From Sympetrum striolatum (Eukaryota > Arthropoda > Insecta > Odonata > Libellulidae): a stretch of 64,000 bases of DNA. Made by a program: the position numbers and the translations under genes. The notes beneath the pieces were generated by a model that was given only the letters and a program-made list of their open reading frames with translations, was not told the DNA's origin and made no database searches. Location: NCBI GenBank assembly GCA_947579665.1, contig OX388352.1, positions 71,586,113 through 71,650,112 on the forward strand, in the 5' to 3' direction. How positions within the stretch are numbered: the stretch's first letter is position 1; the number at the start of each line of letters is the position of its first letter. This document shows positions 34,086 to 42,982 of this stretch, in pieces.

Positions 34086-34875
34086 TCATAATGAAGACTG
34101 TTCATCCTCACTTAACTTCTCGCTTGCAGTTAAAATTTTGTTAAATAATGCGGATGAAAGTGCTGAATATGAAAGCATTGATTCTAATTCGTTGACCGTA
34201 GACCACGAGGTTAACATGGAAGAAATCAGTGAAAGTGATGACAGTGAGCCTATAGTGGAAGAGGTGCTTGTGCTATCGTATGGCAGATGCGTTGCATCAA
34301 ATTGTACTGTTAAAAACTATTGCATTTCAAAAGGCAACAGGGAGGCATTTAGTACAACTTAATTTTGAAAAAGAATTTGTTACAAAAAGAAACAAGCAAA
34401 CCAAAATCAATGATTTCTTTACGCCTAAGTGAGCTATGTATTTGTATGTATACATATTAAAATGTGTAAATGCTTTGAGAATTTTAAATATACATATGCA
34501 AGTAAATGCATTATGCTATTTTTGTTTCTAATTTTTTTATTTATTATTCAGAAGTTATATTTGAAGTAAAAGGATTTCTTTCAGCTGCCTTAAATTCCTA
34601 CAGTATAATATTTGCATGGTAAAATAAAGCTTAACATTAAGGTTTTCTTTGGGTCACCTCCAACTTTAGACACATTTTCTAGGACCGTTAATGTTCGTAA
34701 GTGAGAGGTTTCACTGTATTTGTTTTAAAATAAAAATGCACCAATATACTGTTGATTTTTTCATTGTGTTAATATTCCCTCATATTTTCGACAAATATAC
34801 CACTCCCACTAGCGGTAATTTTTTCATTCCCCAATGGTTTTCATTATAGGGAGGTTCCACTGTATTACCATTTGG
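34086..34875 (+). mobile_element. pogo/Tigger-like transposon 3' end, unit 1
   Basis: After the LINE fragment the open frame changes to an acidic tail (EEISESDDSEPIVEEVLVLS). About 34,389-34,430 then reads NKQTKINDFFTPK before a stop. Acidic linker plus Q-T-x-I-x-D-F-F is the usual C-terminus of Tigger/CENP-B-related DDE transposases. Downstream, ATAGGGAGGTTCCACTGTA (34,850-34,868 area) is a pogo-type terminal repeat with a TA flank, and a relative GTGAGAGGTTTCACTGTA lies at about 34,700. The catalytic part is missing, and a frameshift separates tail and terminal motif. Confidence 0.68.
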
Positions 34876-35379
34876 CCAAGCAATGTAAAGATTGAACAAC
34901 TTCTGCAACTATGAATACTAAAATACTTGGGGTTCATTTTGAATGACATAAGTAAACATAAAAAAATAACCGAAGGACAATAGTGAATCTTCTATCCAAG
35001 AATAGTGTCTACCAAGTTGTGGCTTTAAAAAGGCAAAGACTCATCTTTGAGCATGAAAGCTTCAATGAATCAAAAAATATTAGGAAATTAGATTTGAATT
35101 GGTAGATTAGATTAAATATGTTGTATTTTTTCCAAGTTTCTCTCAAAGGCCTCTGTAACTAAATGAACTTGTTTGAAATGAATAAATTAAATGTTTCTTT
35201 AAAATATCTGTCTCTTCAAGGCAGACATGCTCTTCTGGTGCTCCAATATTGAAGGGCCGGTGGTTTTCTCCTACATTTTGTTATATTCGTTAATACAAAA
35301 AGTTAATGGCAGATTGTGGTGTGTGTAAACAGAATATATGAAAGCAGAAACTGAGAATCTGTAGTGATTGGATAACGCA
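34876..35379. other. Unit 1 spacer between pogo-like and LINE ORF1 remnants
   Basis: No recognised feature. Corresponds to about 47,478-47,985 and 59,762-60,269. Confidence 0.4.
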
Positions 35380-35990
35380 ATGCCATGCAAACTGTGTCAT
35401 TACGTTCAAAGAGGATGATGAGTTTATCACTGCCTAAATTTTGGTGCTGTTGCTCCTGTTGGGAGAGTAGAAACAAAATTATGCCTGCCACTACATCAGC
35501 AAAATCCGATTCTGGCTTAATTTTGCAAGTCATCTCCATGCTTGAAGAAGCTAAGAAGGAGAGGTAGTTTATGGTAAAGGATCTAAATAAATATATTGAA
35601 TTTCTGCAATCTAAAATCAACGACAATAAAACATTCATCTGGTTCATACATAACAGAAAGACTTTGATGGGAAAATATAGCCTATGAAAATGAACAATCC
35701 CTTAGACCTTGAAATTCATGGAGTCCCTGAGGAGAAAAATGAGATTACCTTAGAGGTCATTAAAAAGGTACAATTGCGCTTAACATTGAGATAAGTGAGG
35801 CAATAGTTGATATGTGCCATTGAATAGGAAAGGAATAGATCACTGAGTATTTCAGCATAATCCATACAAATTAGTACAAAAGAAAAGTTGATTACAAAAA
35901 TACAAGTGAAGAGGAGCCTTGACATGACATTGAATACCCAGATATACATCCAGCATGAAGGAGAAAGGTTATTAATACCTATGAATTAAA
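35380..35990 (+). pseudogene. LINE ORF1 remnant, unit 1
   Basis: Split frames near 35,705-35,835 read LEIHGVPEEKNEITLEVIKK and ALNIEISEAIVDMCH. This is the 'EI(H/Y)GVPE ... I.L....I...HR.G' core of LINE ORF1 RNA-binding proteins. Frameshifts and stops mark it as dead. The part 35,480-35,810 is absent from units 2 and 3. Confidence 0.62.
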
Positions 35991-36199
35991 TATTGTAAAA
36001 TTTTAATGAGAAAAGAAAAGTTAATGATTCTGTTATAATTCTTGAATCTCTATTACTATTATATTATTTTGCCAAAGATCACATTACAGTGCCAAAACAG
36101 GCCAAGTAAATGATATAGGATACATCAAAGAGAAAAATACAAAAAACATTAATTCGGTGCATAAAAATTAATAAAGCAGATACAAATAAATAATAAAAC

Positions 36200-37080
36200 C
36201 TCTACAAAATCATACATAATGCAGTATCAATCAGTAAGATATTCCTTAATGTAGTAAAAAGCTTTACTAAATAAATAACGTTTCAGTTTACTCTGCAAAG
36301 AGTGATAGTTGACTTCAAATTTAATGTAAAGGGGAAGCTAATTAAATAGTTTCATCCCCATTACCTTTGGGCTGTTTGAAGTTTTCCTATAATTTACATA
36401 ATGTAGATGTAGGTTATTCTGTTGTCTGGTATTATGACCATATATATCACTGTTTTTAGAGTATTTAAAAATACTCTTTTTTACATGGCAGACTAAAGTG
36501 TGAATATATACACAGGGCATCTTTAGAATTTGTAATGAAACAAAAATGGGACGGCAGTGCGACTTATATGGTTAACCATCAATAATGCTAAATGCTCTTT
36601 TTTGAATTACAAATATCTTTTGAGAGCGGGTTGAACTTCCCCATAAGTATATACTATAAGTTAATCTTGAGTAAAATTCGGCATAGTAGATCATCATTAG
36701 CACATCAAGACTGATAGAATTTCGAAGGAATCTAAAAACATAGCATGTAGAACTGAGTTTCTTAGAAAGGGAGTCAACTTCAGGTTCCCAGTTTAAATTG
36801 GAGTCAATACATACACCAGAATGAAGTAGAGCCAACTTGGGGTATAGATTTATTATTAATTCTACAAAAAGGGCTTTCCTGTTGAGAGTTAGATGAGAAA
36901 AAAAATCATCTGAGACTTGTCAGCATTTAACATTATAGAATTGTTTTGACACCAGATTTCTATATTTTGTAATAGAAACTTACTTTTGTGTAATAGATCA
37001 AATTGAGAAGGAGCCTATAGCAGACAATCTAAATGTGCTTTAAATCCCATATTTATGCAGAATGTATATGATAATACTTT
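36200..37080 (-). pseudogene. LINE reverse-transcriptase 3' half, antisense, unit 1
   Basis: On the minus strand: CIDSNLNWEPEVDSLSKKLS, FYSRLTYSIYLWGSS and then YGHNTRQQNNLHLHYVNYRK. This is the palm-to-thumb and C-terminal region of a CR1/Jockey-type LINE (L.W..H...L..K.. ... Y..SHL.Y....WG ... TR....). Broken by stops and frame changes. Confidence 0.78.
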
Positions 37081-37249
37081 TAATTCAATTGAGAATATTA
37101 CCACAATTCACCAAAATAATGTTGACCACAATTAAATTTTTATACTTTTCTGTCCCATTTAAATAACATTAATCTATGTCCCACTTTCATAATCATATCT
37201 GAAATTTTGATAACTGAAATCAATTTTTATAACATTCCAGGATACAAAA

Positions 37250-38560
37250 TCTCTTGCCAAATATTATGATTTCATTTGTGTAAAAGGTGTTCTTTCATTA
37301 GCAAATGATCATCTAGTGTGTTGCTTTATTCCAATTGATATACTTACTGCTGATTGTTTAATGTTAAGTGTGGAAACTAAATTAGTTAATTTCAGTATAT
37401 AAAGTGTGCATAGAACCTAAAATGTTCTCATAAATAAATGATACTGAGCCTCTAATTAGAAAATCCATTGGCAATCTTGTGATCACTGGCAGTTTAAATG
37501 TAAATATATTGATCTCAAATAATGTTTCTGATCATTATCTAAATTACTTATCATCTTATGGTAAACAAAGTTTATTAGATCTACCTACAAGAGTGGCTGC
37601 AAATTCATCTATTTGCTTAGATAATGTTTTTGTCAGATCTTGTAGTACAAATTATCATTTGTCATGTGGTACAGGATCGAAAAAAATGTATCTTTCATTT
37701 TCTTTTGTCCCACTGTTGATCATGGCTGTGAAATGAAAGCTACCGAGGTATTAGTGAATAATTGCACTTATGTTGGTCACTCCTTAGGGAATGCCAAGAA
37801 AAGTGGTACTCATAGTGTCATTGTGCTTCACCTGCGTGGACAAGTTCCGCTTATAGCATTCTGGCTCAGTGAGGAAAGCAATGGCAAACTACCTCACTCC
37901 TCATCTTGCCTAGTGAACCTCATTCCTCTCTTCAAGCTTATGCCAGAGGGGATGAAGTGCCAACCGGCCTTTGGGCTGAATACCTTACAGATGATACATA
38001 CTAATTGGAATTCAACATTCATGTTCTACATTTAGATACAATTGATCACTAAATGGTTCAATTGTCAATCCAATGACTGGAAAGGAACTTACTCTATTGA
38101 AGACAAAAGCTGACCAGTGCTCGCTAACTCTAAAATTCAATTTTAATTCTTTTAAGGAATTGGTAGTCAAAATTGATTGGACACCTGATTTAAGTGAAAA
38201 ATGTGACAAAAGCCTTTGATTCAATAATTGATTTTTTAAAGAATTGTAGTGAAAAATCTAAGTACAGTACAACAAACAATATAAAAAAGTAAAGTTTAGG
38301 CCATGGGTAACTGATGCATTAATCCCTGAGATTGAAAGGAAAAATTTGTGTAGGAAGGTTCAAAGTAAGCTATCAGTGAGAGTTTAAGATGTGCCTATGT
38401 GAAATGCAGAAATAGTCTAAAAACTCAACTAAAGCATGTATTAAATATTTTGTATTTGAAAGATTTAGAAAAACTTGCTGCATAAAACTGCTATGGTCCT
38501 TCTTTAAAGAACTAACCGGTATACGTCTCATTGGTAAGGGCAGGCAAGTTTTGAATTAAA
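37250..38560 (+). pseudogene. LINE ORF2 endonuclease fragment with nested insertion, unit 1
   Basis: The frame ITGSLNVNILISNNVSDHYL ... LLDLPTRV...SSICLDNVFVRS is the GDFN-to-D-H part of an APE-type endonuclease. The diagnostic D of GDFN is changed (GSLN). After the insertion (37,723-38,041) homology continues: NSFKELVVKIDWTPDLSEK, then RPWVTDALIPEIERKNLCRK. Frames are broken throughout. Confidence 0.75.
37723..38041. mobile_element. 319-bp insertion of unknown class inside the LINE fragment
   Basis: It splits the endonuclease frame and is flanked by the 7-bp direct repeat TTGATCA (37,716-37,722 and 38,042-38,048), as expected of a target-site duplication. It contains the stretch GAGGAAAGCAATGGCAAACT, typical of SINE or short repeat bodies in my experience, but I could not identify the family. 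A 123-codon open frame crosses it and is not a gene. Confidence 0.6.
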
Positions 38561-38577
38561 TTTCAATGGACAGGTAA

Positions 38578-39265
38578 TTGAAGAACCTAAATATTTTGCC
38601 AAAAGAAGGGGCATTCGAAGATGTAGTAAAGTTAGTGAAGAATCATCTCGAGCCAACACCTTCTGTAATTTGTGAACGATACAAATTTTATACCAGAAAC
38701 CAGCTTCAAGAAGAAACGATAGCACAGTACATATCTCAGTTGAAATCTTTGGCTCAACACTGTGAGTTCAAAGACAATCTGCAAGAAGCTCTTCCTGACG
38801 GACTTCTGCGTGGTCTGAGGAATGAAGCCATAAGAAAAAAATTATTTGGAGAACGCACATAAACTTTCAACAAGTGTCAAGAAATTGCGTTAACGATGGA
38901 AACAGCAGCAGCCGACGCTGCAATGGTAGGCAGTGGATTTAGTGGAAGTCCAAGTAATGTGCATCAAGTAAATTTACAGCCTGGGAACTTTACATGTTAT
39001 TGTTGTGGCAAACAAGGACACATCAAGCCGCAGTGTACTCTCAAGAATAATACTTGCAAACAATGTGGAGTGCAAGGACATGTGCCAAAAATGTGTAGGC
39101 AGAGCCCTGGTCATTCAACCAAACAGCATACAGAACCCAAGGGACAGCAGAAGAATCCAAATTCTTACAAGACACCCTCGGGGAAGAAGAAAAATCGCAA
39201 AAGAGTGTACAAACAGGTACTTGGAAGCTCAGAAGACACTGAGTCCGAGCTTCAATTAGTGACAG
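38578..39265 (+). pseudogene. gag: Ty3/gypsy gag with two zinc knuckles, unit 1
   Basis: A capsid-type segment (KFYTRNQLQEETIAQYISQL ... LQEALPDGLLRGLRNEAI) is broken by a stop at 38,860. The same frame then resumes with METAAADAA and two CCHC knuckles, CYCCGKQGHIKPQC and CKQCGVQGHVPKMC, followed by a lysine-rich tail. The gag N-terminus, 5' LTR and primer-binding site are missing upstream, where LINE sequence abuts. The element is an integrated-retroelement relic. Confidence 0.88.
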
Positions 39266-39400
39266 AAGGCGTCAAAGGTGGGCTGAATTTTTGTCTCAAT
39301 ATGATTATGATATCCAGTACCGTAAGACCAATAAGAATTGTAATGCTGATTGTTTATCCAGATTACCTGTACCTAGCCTAGTTATAATGCTACCTGATGA
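39266..39400 (+). pseudogene. pol: Ty3/gypsy RNase H end fused to gag, unit 1
   Basis: In the frame starting near 39,268 the sequence reads RWAEFLSQYDYDIQYRKT then ADCLSRLPV, the C-terminus of the gypsy RNase H domain. It follows the gag tail with no protease and no reverse transcriptase: an internal deletion joined gag to RNase H in a different frame. Confidence 0.85.
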
Positions 39401-39421
39401 TGTTTTACAAGTTAATTTTTA

Positions 39422-40252
39422 TTGCTACATAGTGCTCCTATCACAGCTAAAGAAATTGCTAAACAAACTGCAACAGATAAAATAATGTCAATAGTATTAA
39501 ATTGTGTTAGGAATAACCAAAGGCCAGACCCTGTACGAGAAATCCTCAAAGAGTATGCTAAGCATAAAAATGATTTCTCTATCGATAATATTTGCATTGT
39601 ATGCGGAGAGAGAGTAGTAATACCAACTTGTCTGAGTTATCAAATGTTACAAGAAATTCACACTGGTCATTTGGGTTTAACAAAAATGAAATCCCTTGCC
39701 AGAAGTTTCATATGGTGGCCTGGACTTAATAAGGAAATAGAGAAAATTACTAATGAATGTAGTGGATGTTCTATCATAGCCAGATCACCGGCAAAAGCTC
39801 CTTGCCATCCATGGGAATGGCCAAGAGATCCATGGGAGAGGATCCATATTGATTTTGCTGAATTCTCTAAAACAATGTCTTTGATTGTAGTAGATACTTA
39901 CAGTAAGTGGCCTGAAGTCATTAAGATGGCATCAACAACCACCACTGCATTGGTGGATGCCCTCATACTAATATTTGCTAGATTTGGTCTACCTAGAGTC
40001 ATTGTGTCAGATAATGGACCTCAACTTGTGAGCCAAGACTTTGAATCTTTTTGTACCAAAAATGAGATTCCACATAAAACTATTGCGTCATACCATCCTA
40101 ATTCAAATGGCCAAGCTGAAAAAGATGTTCATAGTTTTAAGCATGCTCTAAAAGCTAGTTGCTTTGATGATACTTCTAGCATAGATAAACTTCATACGTG
40201 GCTGTTCGTACTACAGATCATGCCACCACAGGACAGAGTCCATCCATGTTAA
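39422..40252 (+). CDS. int: Ty3/gypsy integrase, DD35E intact, unit 1
   Basis: An open frame of 276 codons. Zinc-binding HHCC: H80 and H83 (EIHTGHLG), C113 and C116 (CSGC). Catalytic core: D144 (HIDFAEF), D197 (VSDNGPQ), E233 (GQAEKDV), with the 35-residue D-to-E spacing of retroviral-type integrases. The frame starts by shift from the RNase H frame and has no clear own ATG. It ends early because of a frameshift near 40,205-40,225 that separates the C-terminal domain. Integrase inserts the cDNA copy into the host chromosome; alone, without reverse transcriptase, the element cannot move by itself. Confidence 0.9.
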   Translation: MLHSAPITAKEIAKQTATDKIMSIVLNCVRNNQRPDPVREILKEYAKHKNDFSIDNICIVCGERVVIPTCLSYQMLQEIHTGHLGLTKMKSLARSFIWWPGLNKEIEKITNECSGCSIIARSPAKAPCHPWEWPRDPWERIHIDFAEFSKTMSLIVVDTYSKWPEVIKMASTTTTALVDALILIFARFGLPRVIVSDNGPQLVSQDFESFCTKNEIPHKTIASYHPNSNGQAEKDVHSFKHALKASCFDDTSSIDKLHTWLFVLQIMPPQDRVHPC

Positions 40253-40735
40253 TGTTAAGACGAAATATAAGAACCCGACTGAGTCTCGTAAAATCTTTTG
40301 TTAGTTAGTCAACCTAAGATTAAACATAAGCCAATCCCTGATAAGACACGTTCTTTTGAAGTAGGGCAGAATGTCAGATTAAGACATGACAATAATTCTG
40401 ATACATGGGACACCGGAGTCGTGCTAAGTAAGGAAGGAAATGTCATGTATGTGGTGAAAGACTCCAGTGGAACTGTTTGTTGGAAACATGTTGACCAGTT
40501 ATTGTCCTCCAGTTCTCAAAGTGTCAGAAGTCAATCTGAATTTAATTTTGATGTAGACTTTGGATCTGACAAGGATGAACCTACAGGGACTGAAAATCAG
40601 CAGAATCCAGATGTACATGTTGAACCCGTCCAAAGAGACATGCCAAATCCAGTAAATATGACCGCAAACGCTCCAGTCTTGCGTTGAAGTACCCGGGCTT
40701 GGAAAAAGCCTGAAAGACTAAATTTATAAGTTAGT
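40253..40735 (+). pseudogene. int: Ty3/gypsy integrase C-terminal region, unit 1
   Basis: Separated from the catalytic frame. The frame 40,298-40,687 has VGQNVRLRHDNNSDTWDTGV and a KHVDQLL end, the chromatin/DNA-binding tail of gypsy integrases, then an acidic stretch and TGA, after which STRAWKKPERLNL continues to the true end. Confidence 0.78.
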
Positions 40736-40752
40736 TTGTAGTTTTCATTAGC

Positions 40753-41070
40753 TTAGAAGGGGGAATTGTTGTATCCTTGGTTCCTTTATTTATATGATTT
40801 TATATGCTGCCTATGTTAACCCTTATGTTGGCAATGATTATTTTGTTTGTGTTGGTACTAATGCCAGTATAGCATTTTGTTCTCTTGTTCTTATCATTTA
40901 TCTTTTGTCTTGCATGTACATGTTCAGTATGTGAATAGTGTAGAGGAAATGCGAGTATTAATTATCCTCTGATAATTCCTGAATCGTGAAGACCGAGACA
41001 TAACATACTTCACTCTGGCTTGTCCTTATGACTTGGTAAGCAGAGTTTATGCCCCAGGACTTTTGCTTCT
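40753..41070 (+). repeat. Polypurine tract and LTR-like sequence, unit 1
   Basis: AGAAGGGGGAA (40,755-40,765) is a polypurine tract, and TGTTGTATCC at 40,767 is a plausible LTR start. About 300 bp later GCTTCTGGCGACACC (41,064-41,078) contains TGGCGAC, common where a gypsy primer-binding site begins. The right LTR boundary is uncertain. Confidence 0.55.
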
Positions 41071-41492
41071 GGCGACACCATATCATACTATATTCAACTT
41101 TTGAGCCCAAAATAAGAAGTAAAGCCCTTACATTGAAAAAACTATAGCAAATGATAAAATCTGATATTTTTTCATAATTAAAAATTTGAAAGTACCAGCA
41201 GGAAAGGTAATTCTACTTCAGCGTGAAAATTAATTCTTCTATACGATAGAATACATTAAATGTAAGACAAAATATACACATGCGATAAAATATACCGTCT
41301 GCCCTTTGTCAAGTCAAGTCCTTACAGCTTCAACCTGAATATTTCCTGGGACCCCACTAGCCAGAGTTACGGGGAGAAACGGCCATGATACATACTTCCT
41401 GAGGACAATACTGTTGAACTGAAACTCATGGGCAGTCAAAAAAATGATTTGAGGACAGGTTTTACATTGTAGAAAATGGCTGATAACAGTAG
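41071..41492. other. End of unit 1, no gene recognised
   Basis: AT-rich sequence between the LTR-like segment and the next unit; recurs at 53,353-53,774. Confidence 0.4.
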
Positions 41493-41917
41493 TTAGTTTT
41501 TGGTACAAAATCTTTGCTTGTAGTCATTTGTTACTATGTAGATCTTTGATGTGTAGTTTCAATAAATTTGTCAATGAATGGCTATTTTCTTTGTAATTCA
41601 AAATTTTATCATATATGTATAAATAAACATATAGTTGATGATAACAAACTAATGATGCCATGTCATTTTCATTGCATATATACATTTACTTACGTACACA
41701 TAACATCATCAGCCATAATCAATCCATGGTCCTATACTTAAAGTATATCTTCAAAATATCTACTTAAGTATACCTAAAAAATAATCTATACAATAATAAT
41801 AATTAACAAGAATGACGACAATGGGACAATAGTAGGACTTATTTTCTATCTATCCTAGGAATATCTTTTCTATCTAAATGAGAGAGATTTCCAAAGCAAG
41901 CTTTGGAATATAAGCCA

Positions 41918-42031
41918 TTGGGTAACAGGAGTGTGGGAAGACCACGTTTAAGATGGTCAAGTGAAGCCAGAACAGGCTCATTGCCTAATCCTGGAAGGAA
42001 GAAGAATCAAAGCCTGCAACGAACAGAATTG
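41918..42031 (+). pseudogene. LINE reverse-transcriptase C-terminal scrap, unit 2
   Basis: PLGNRSVGRPRLRWSSEART followed by GSLPNPGRKKNQSLQ; the GRPRLRW-type ending of LINE proteins. It lies immediately 5' of the inserted LINE. Confidence 0.55.
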
Positions 42032-42208
42032 AACTTTACGTGAATTTATTATGAAAATGTTTTGATCAGATGAGTGAGAGTTTGCTGAGATGAATATCTC
42101 TGGCCTAAGTACAGTGTTTATTATCCGTAAACCCGTAAAGAGCTTCGTAAACGTAAGCGTAAATCACTGCCAAAGTATACAAAATATTAAGCTATTTTTG
42201 TGCGATAT

Positions 42209-42982
42209 ATGAAATCAAATTTAACTACAATGTCTAGTATTCCCAAGTGCGTAAAATGTGACAAAAATCCAAACCCTGAAAAGGACATAAAGTGCGATTT
42301 ATGTAAATCCACTATCCATGCTACTTGCGCTGGCCTTAGTAGGCAAGAAGAGGCACAACTTAAGCTTCCAAATCGAAGGATTGCATTTAATTGTGATCAA
42401 TGTACGAAGGACAGGATTGAACTATCAGAACTGAAGATGCTGGTAATGGAGATAAACAATGATCTTGCGGCATTACAACAGAAACAAGGTATGGCTGAAG
42501 TTGTTGGTCGTGACGAGTTGCTGGCGACGATGCTAAGTGAAGTTAATGAGCGTAACGTACGTGCAAATAATGTAATATTGCACGGTGTGTCCGAAAGTGT
42601 ACGTGTTACTCCCAATGACAAAGCTGTCGATGATAAAAATAAGGCATTGGAAGTAATCCGTTCCTTCTGCCCAAATCAGCAATCTACCAATGTGAGAGTG
42701 TTTCGAATAGGTAAACAACCAACGGCAGGTAAACCACGGCCATTAAAAGTTATTTGTAACACTAAAAACGATGCAATTGACATAATAAAGTTCGTCGCGC
42801 TAGCTAAAAGAGAAGGTAGAACATCTGTAGCAGTATCAAGTGATCGCACTCAAGCAGAAAGAAATTACTTTAACAAACTAAAAAGTGAACTAAATGCGAG
42901 GATAGCGGCTGGTGAAAGTGATTTGTTCATAAAATACATCTATGGTGTTCCTAAAATAGTCAACTCACAGCCAAAAAACTAA
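42209..42982 (+). CDS. LINE ORF1 protein with PHD-type zinc finger, unit 2
   Basis: Likely starts at ATG 42,230 (MSSIPK; an upstream ATG at 42,209 is possible). A cysteine-rich finger at the N-terminus (CVKCDKN ... IKCDLCKSTIHATCAGL ... FNCDQC) has the C4HC3-like layout of PHD fingers found in CR1-type ORF1. A short coiled coil (ELKMLVMEINNDLAALQQKQ) and an RNA-binding-like C-terminal half follow (NVILHGVSES ... VRVFRIGK ... RPLKVICNTKNDAIDII ... SSDRTQAERNYF). The frame has no disruptions. It ends at TAA 42,980, directly after an A AAA AAC heptamer. Confidence 0.87.
   Translation: MKSNLTTMSSIPKCVKCDKNPNPEKDIKCDLCKSTIHATCAGLSRQEEAQLKLPNRRIAFNCDQCTKDRIELSELKMLVMEINNDLAALQQKQGMAEVVGRDELLATMLSEVNERNVRANNVILHGVSESVRVTPNDKAVDDKNKALEVIRSFCPNQQSTNVRVFRIGKQPTAGKPRPLKVICNTKNDAIDIIKFVALAKREGRTSVAVSSDRTQAERNYFNKLKSELNARIAAGESDLFIKYIYGVPKIVNSQPKN
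42973..42979 (+). promoter_or_regulatory. Candidate -1 frameshift heptamer between LINE ORF1 and ORF2, unit 2
   Basis: A AAA AAC in the ORF1 frame, followed at once by the ORF1 stop TAA. A -1 slip would enter the frame of ORF2, which is open from 42,955. ORF2 has no in-frame ATG before its endonuclease catalytic asparagine (first ATG near 43,117), so some non-standard start is needed. No strong downstream stem was verified. Confidence 0.5.

Larger units (their letters stand above)
31802..41492 (+). repeat. Composite tandem unit 1 (diverged left half)
   Basis: Homology to the next unit starts at 31,802 (TTAGTTTTTGGTACAAAATC = 41,493). Unit 1 lacks the 2.74-kb LINE and about 177 bp before it (31,802-32,200 corresponds to 41,493-42,068), but keeps 331 bp (35,480-35,810) missing from the other units. 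From 32,200 to about 37,050 it differs from the others by a few percent; after about 37,300 it is nearly identical to them. Confidence 0.93.

Noticed and set aside
37664..38035. 123-codon open frame in the array
   Set aside because: It crosses from LINE sequence into a flanked 319-bp insertion, so it is a chance fusion and not a gene.
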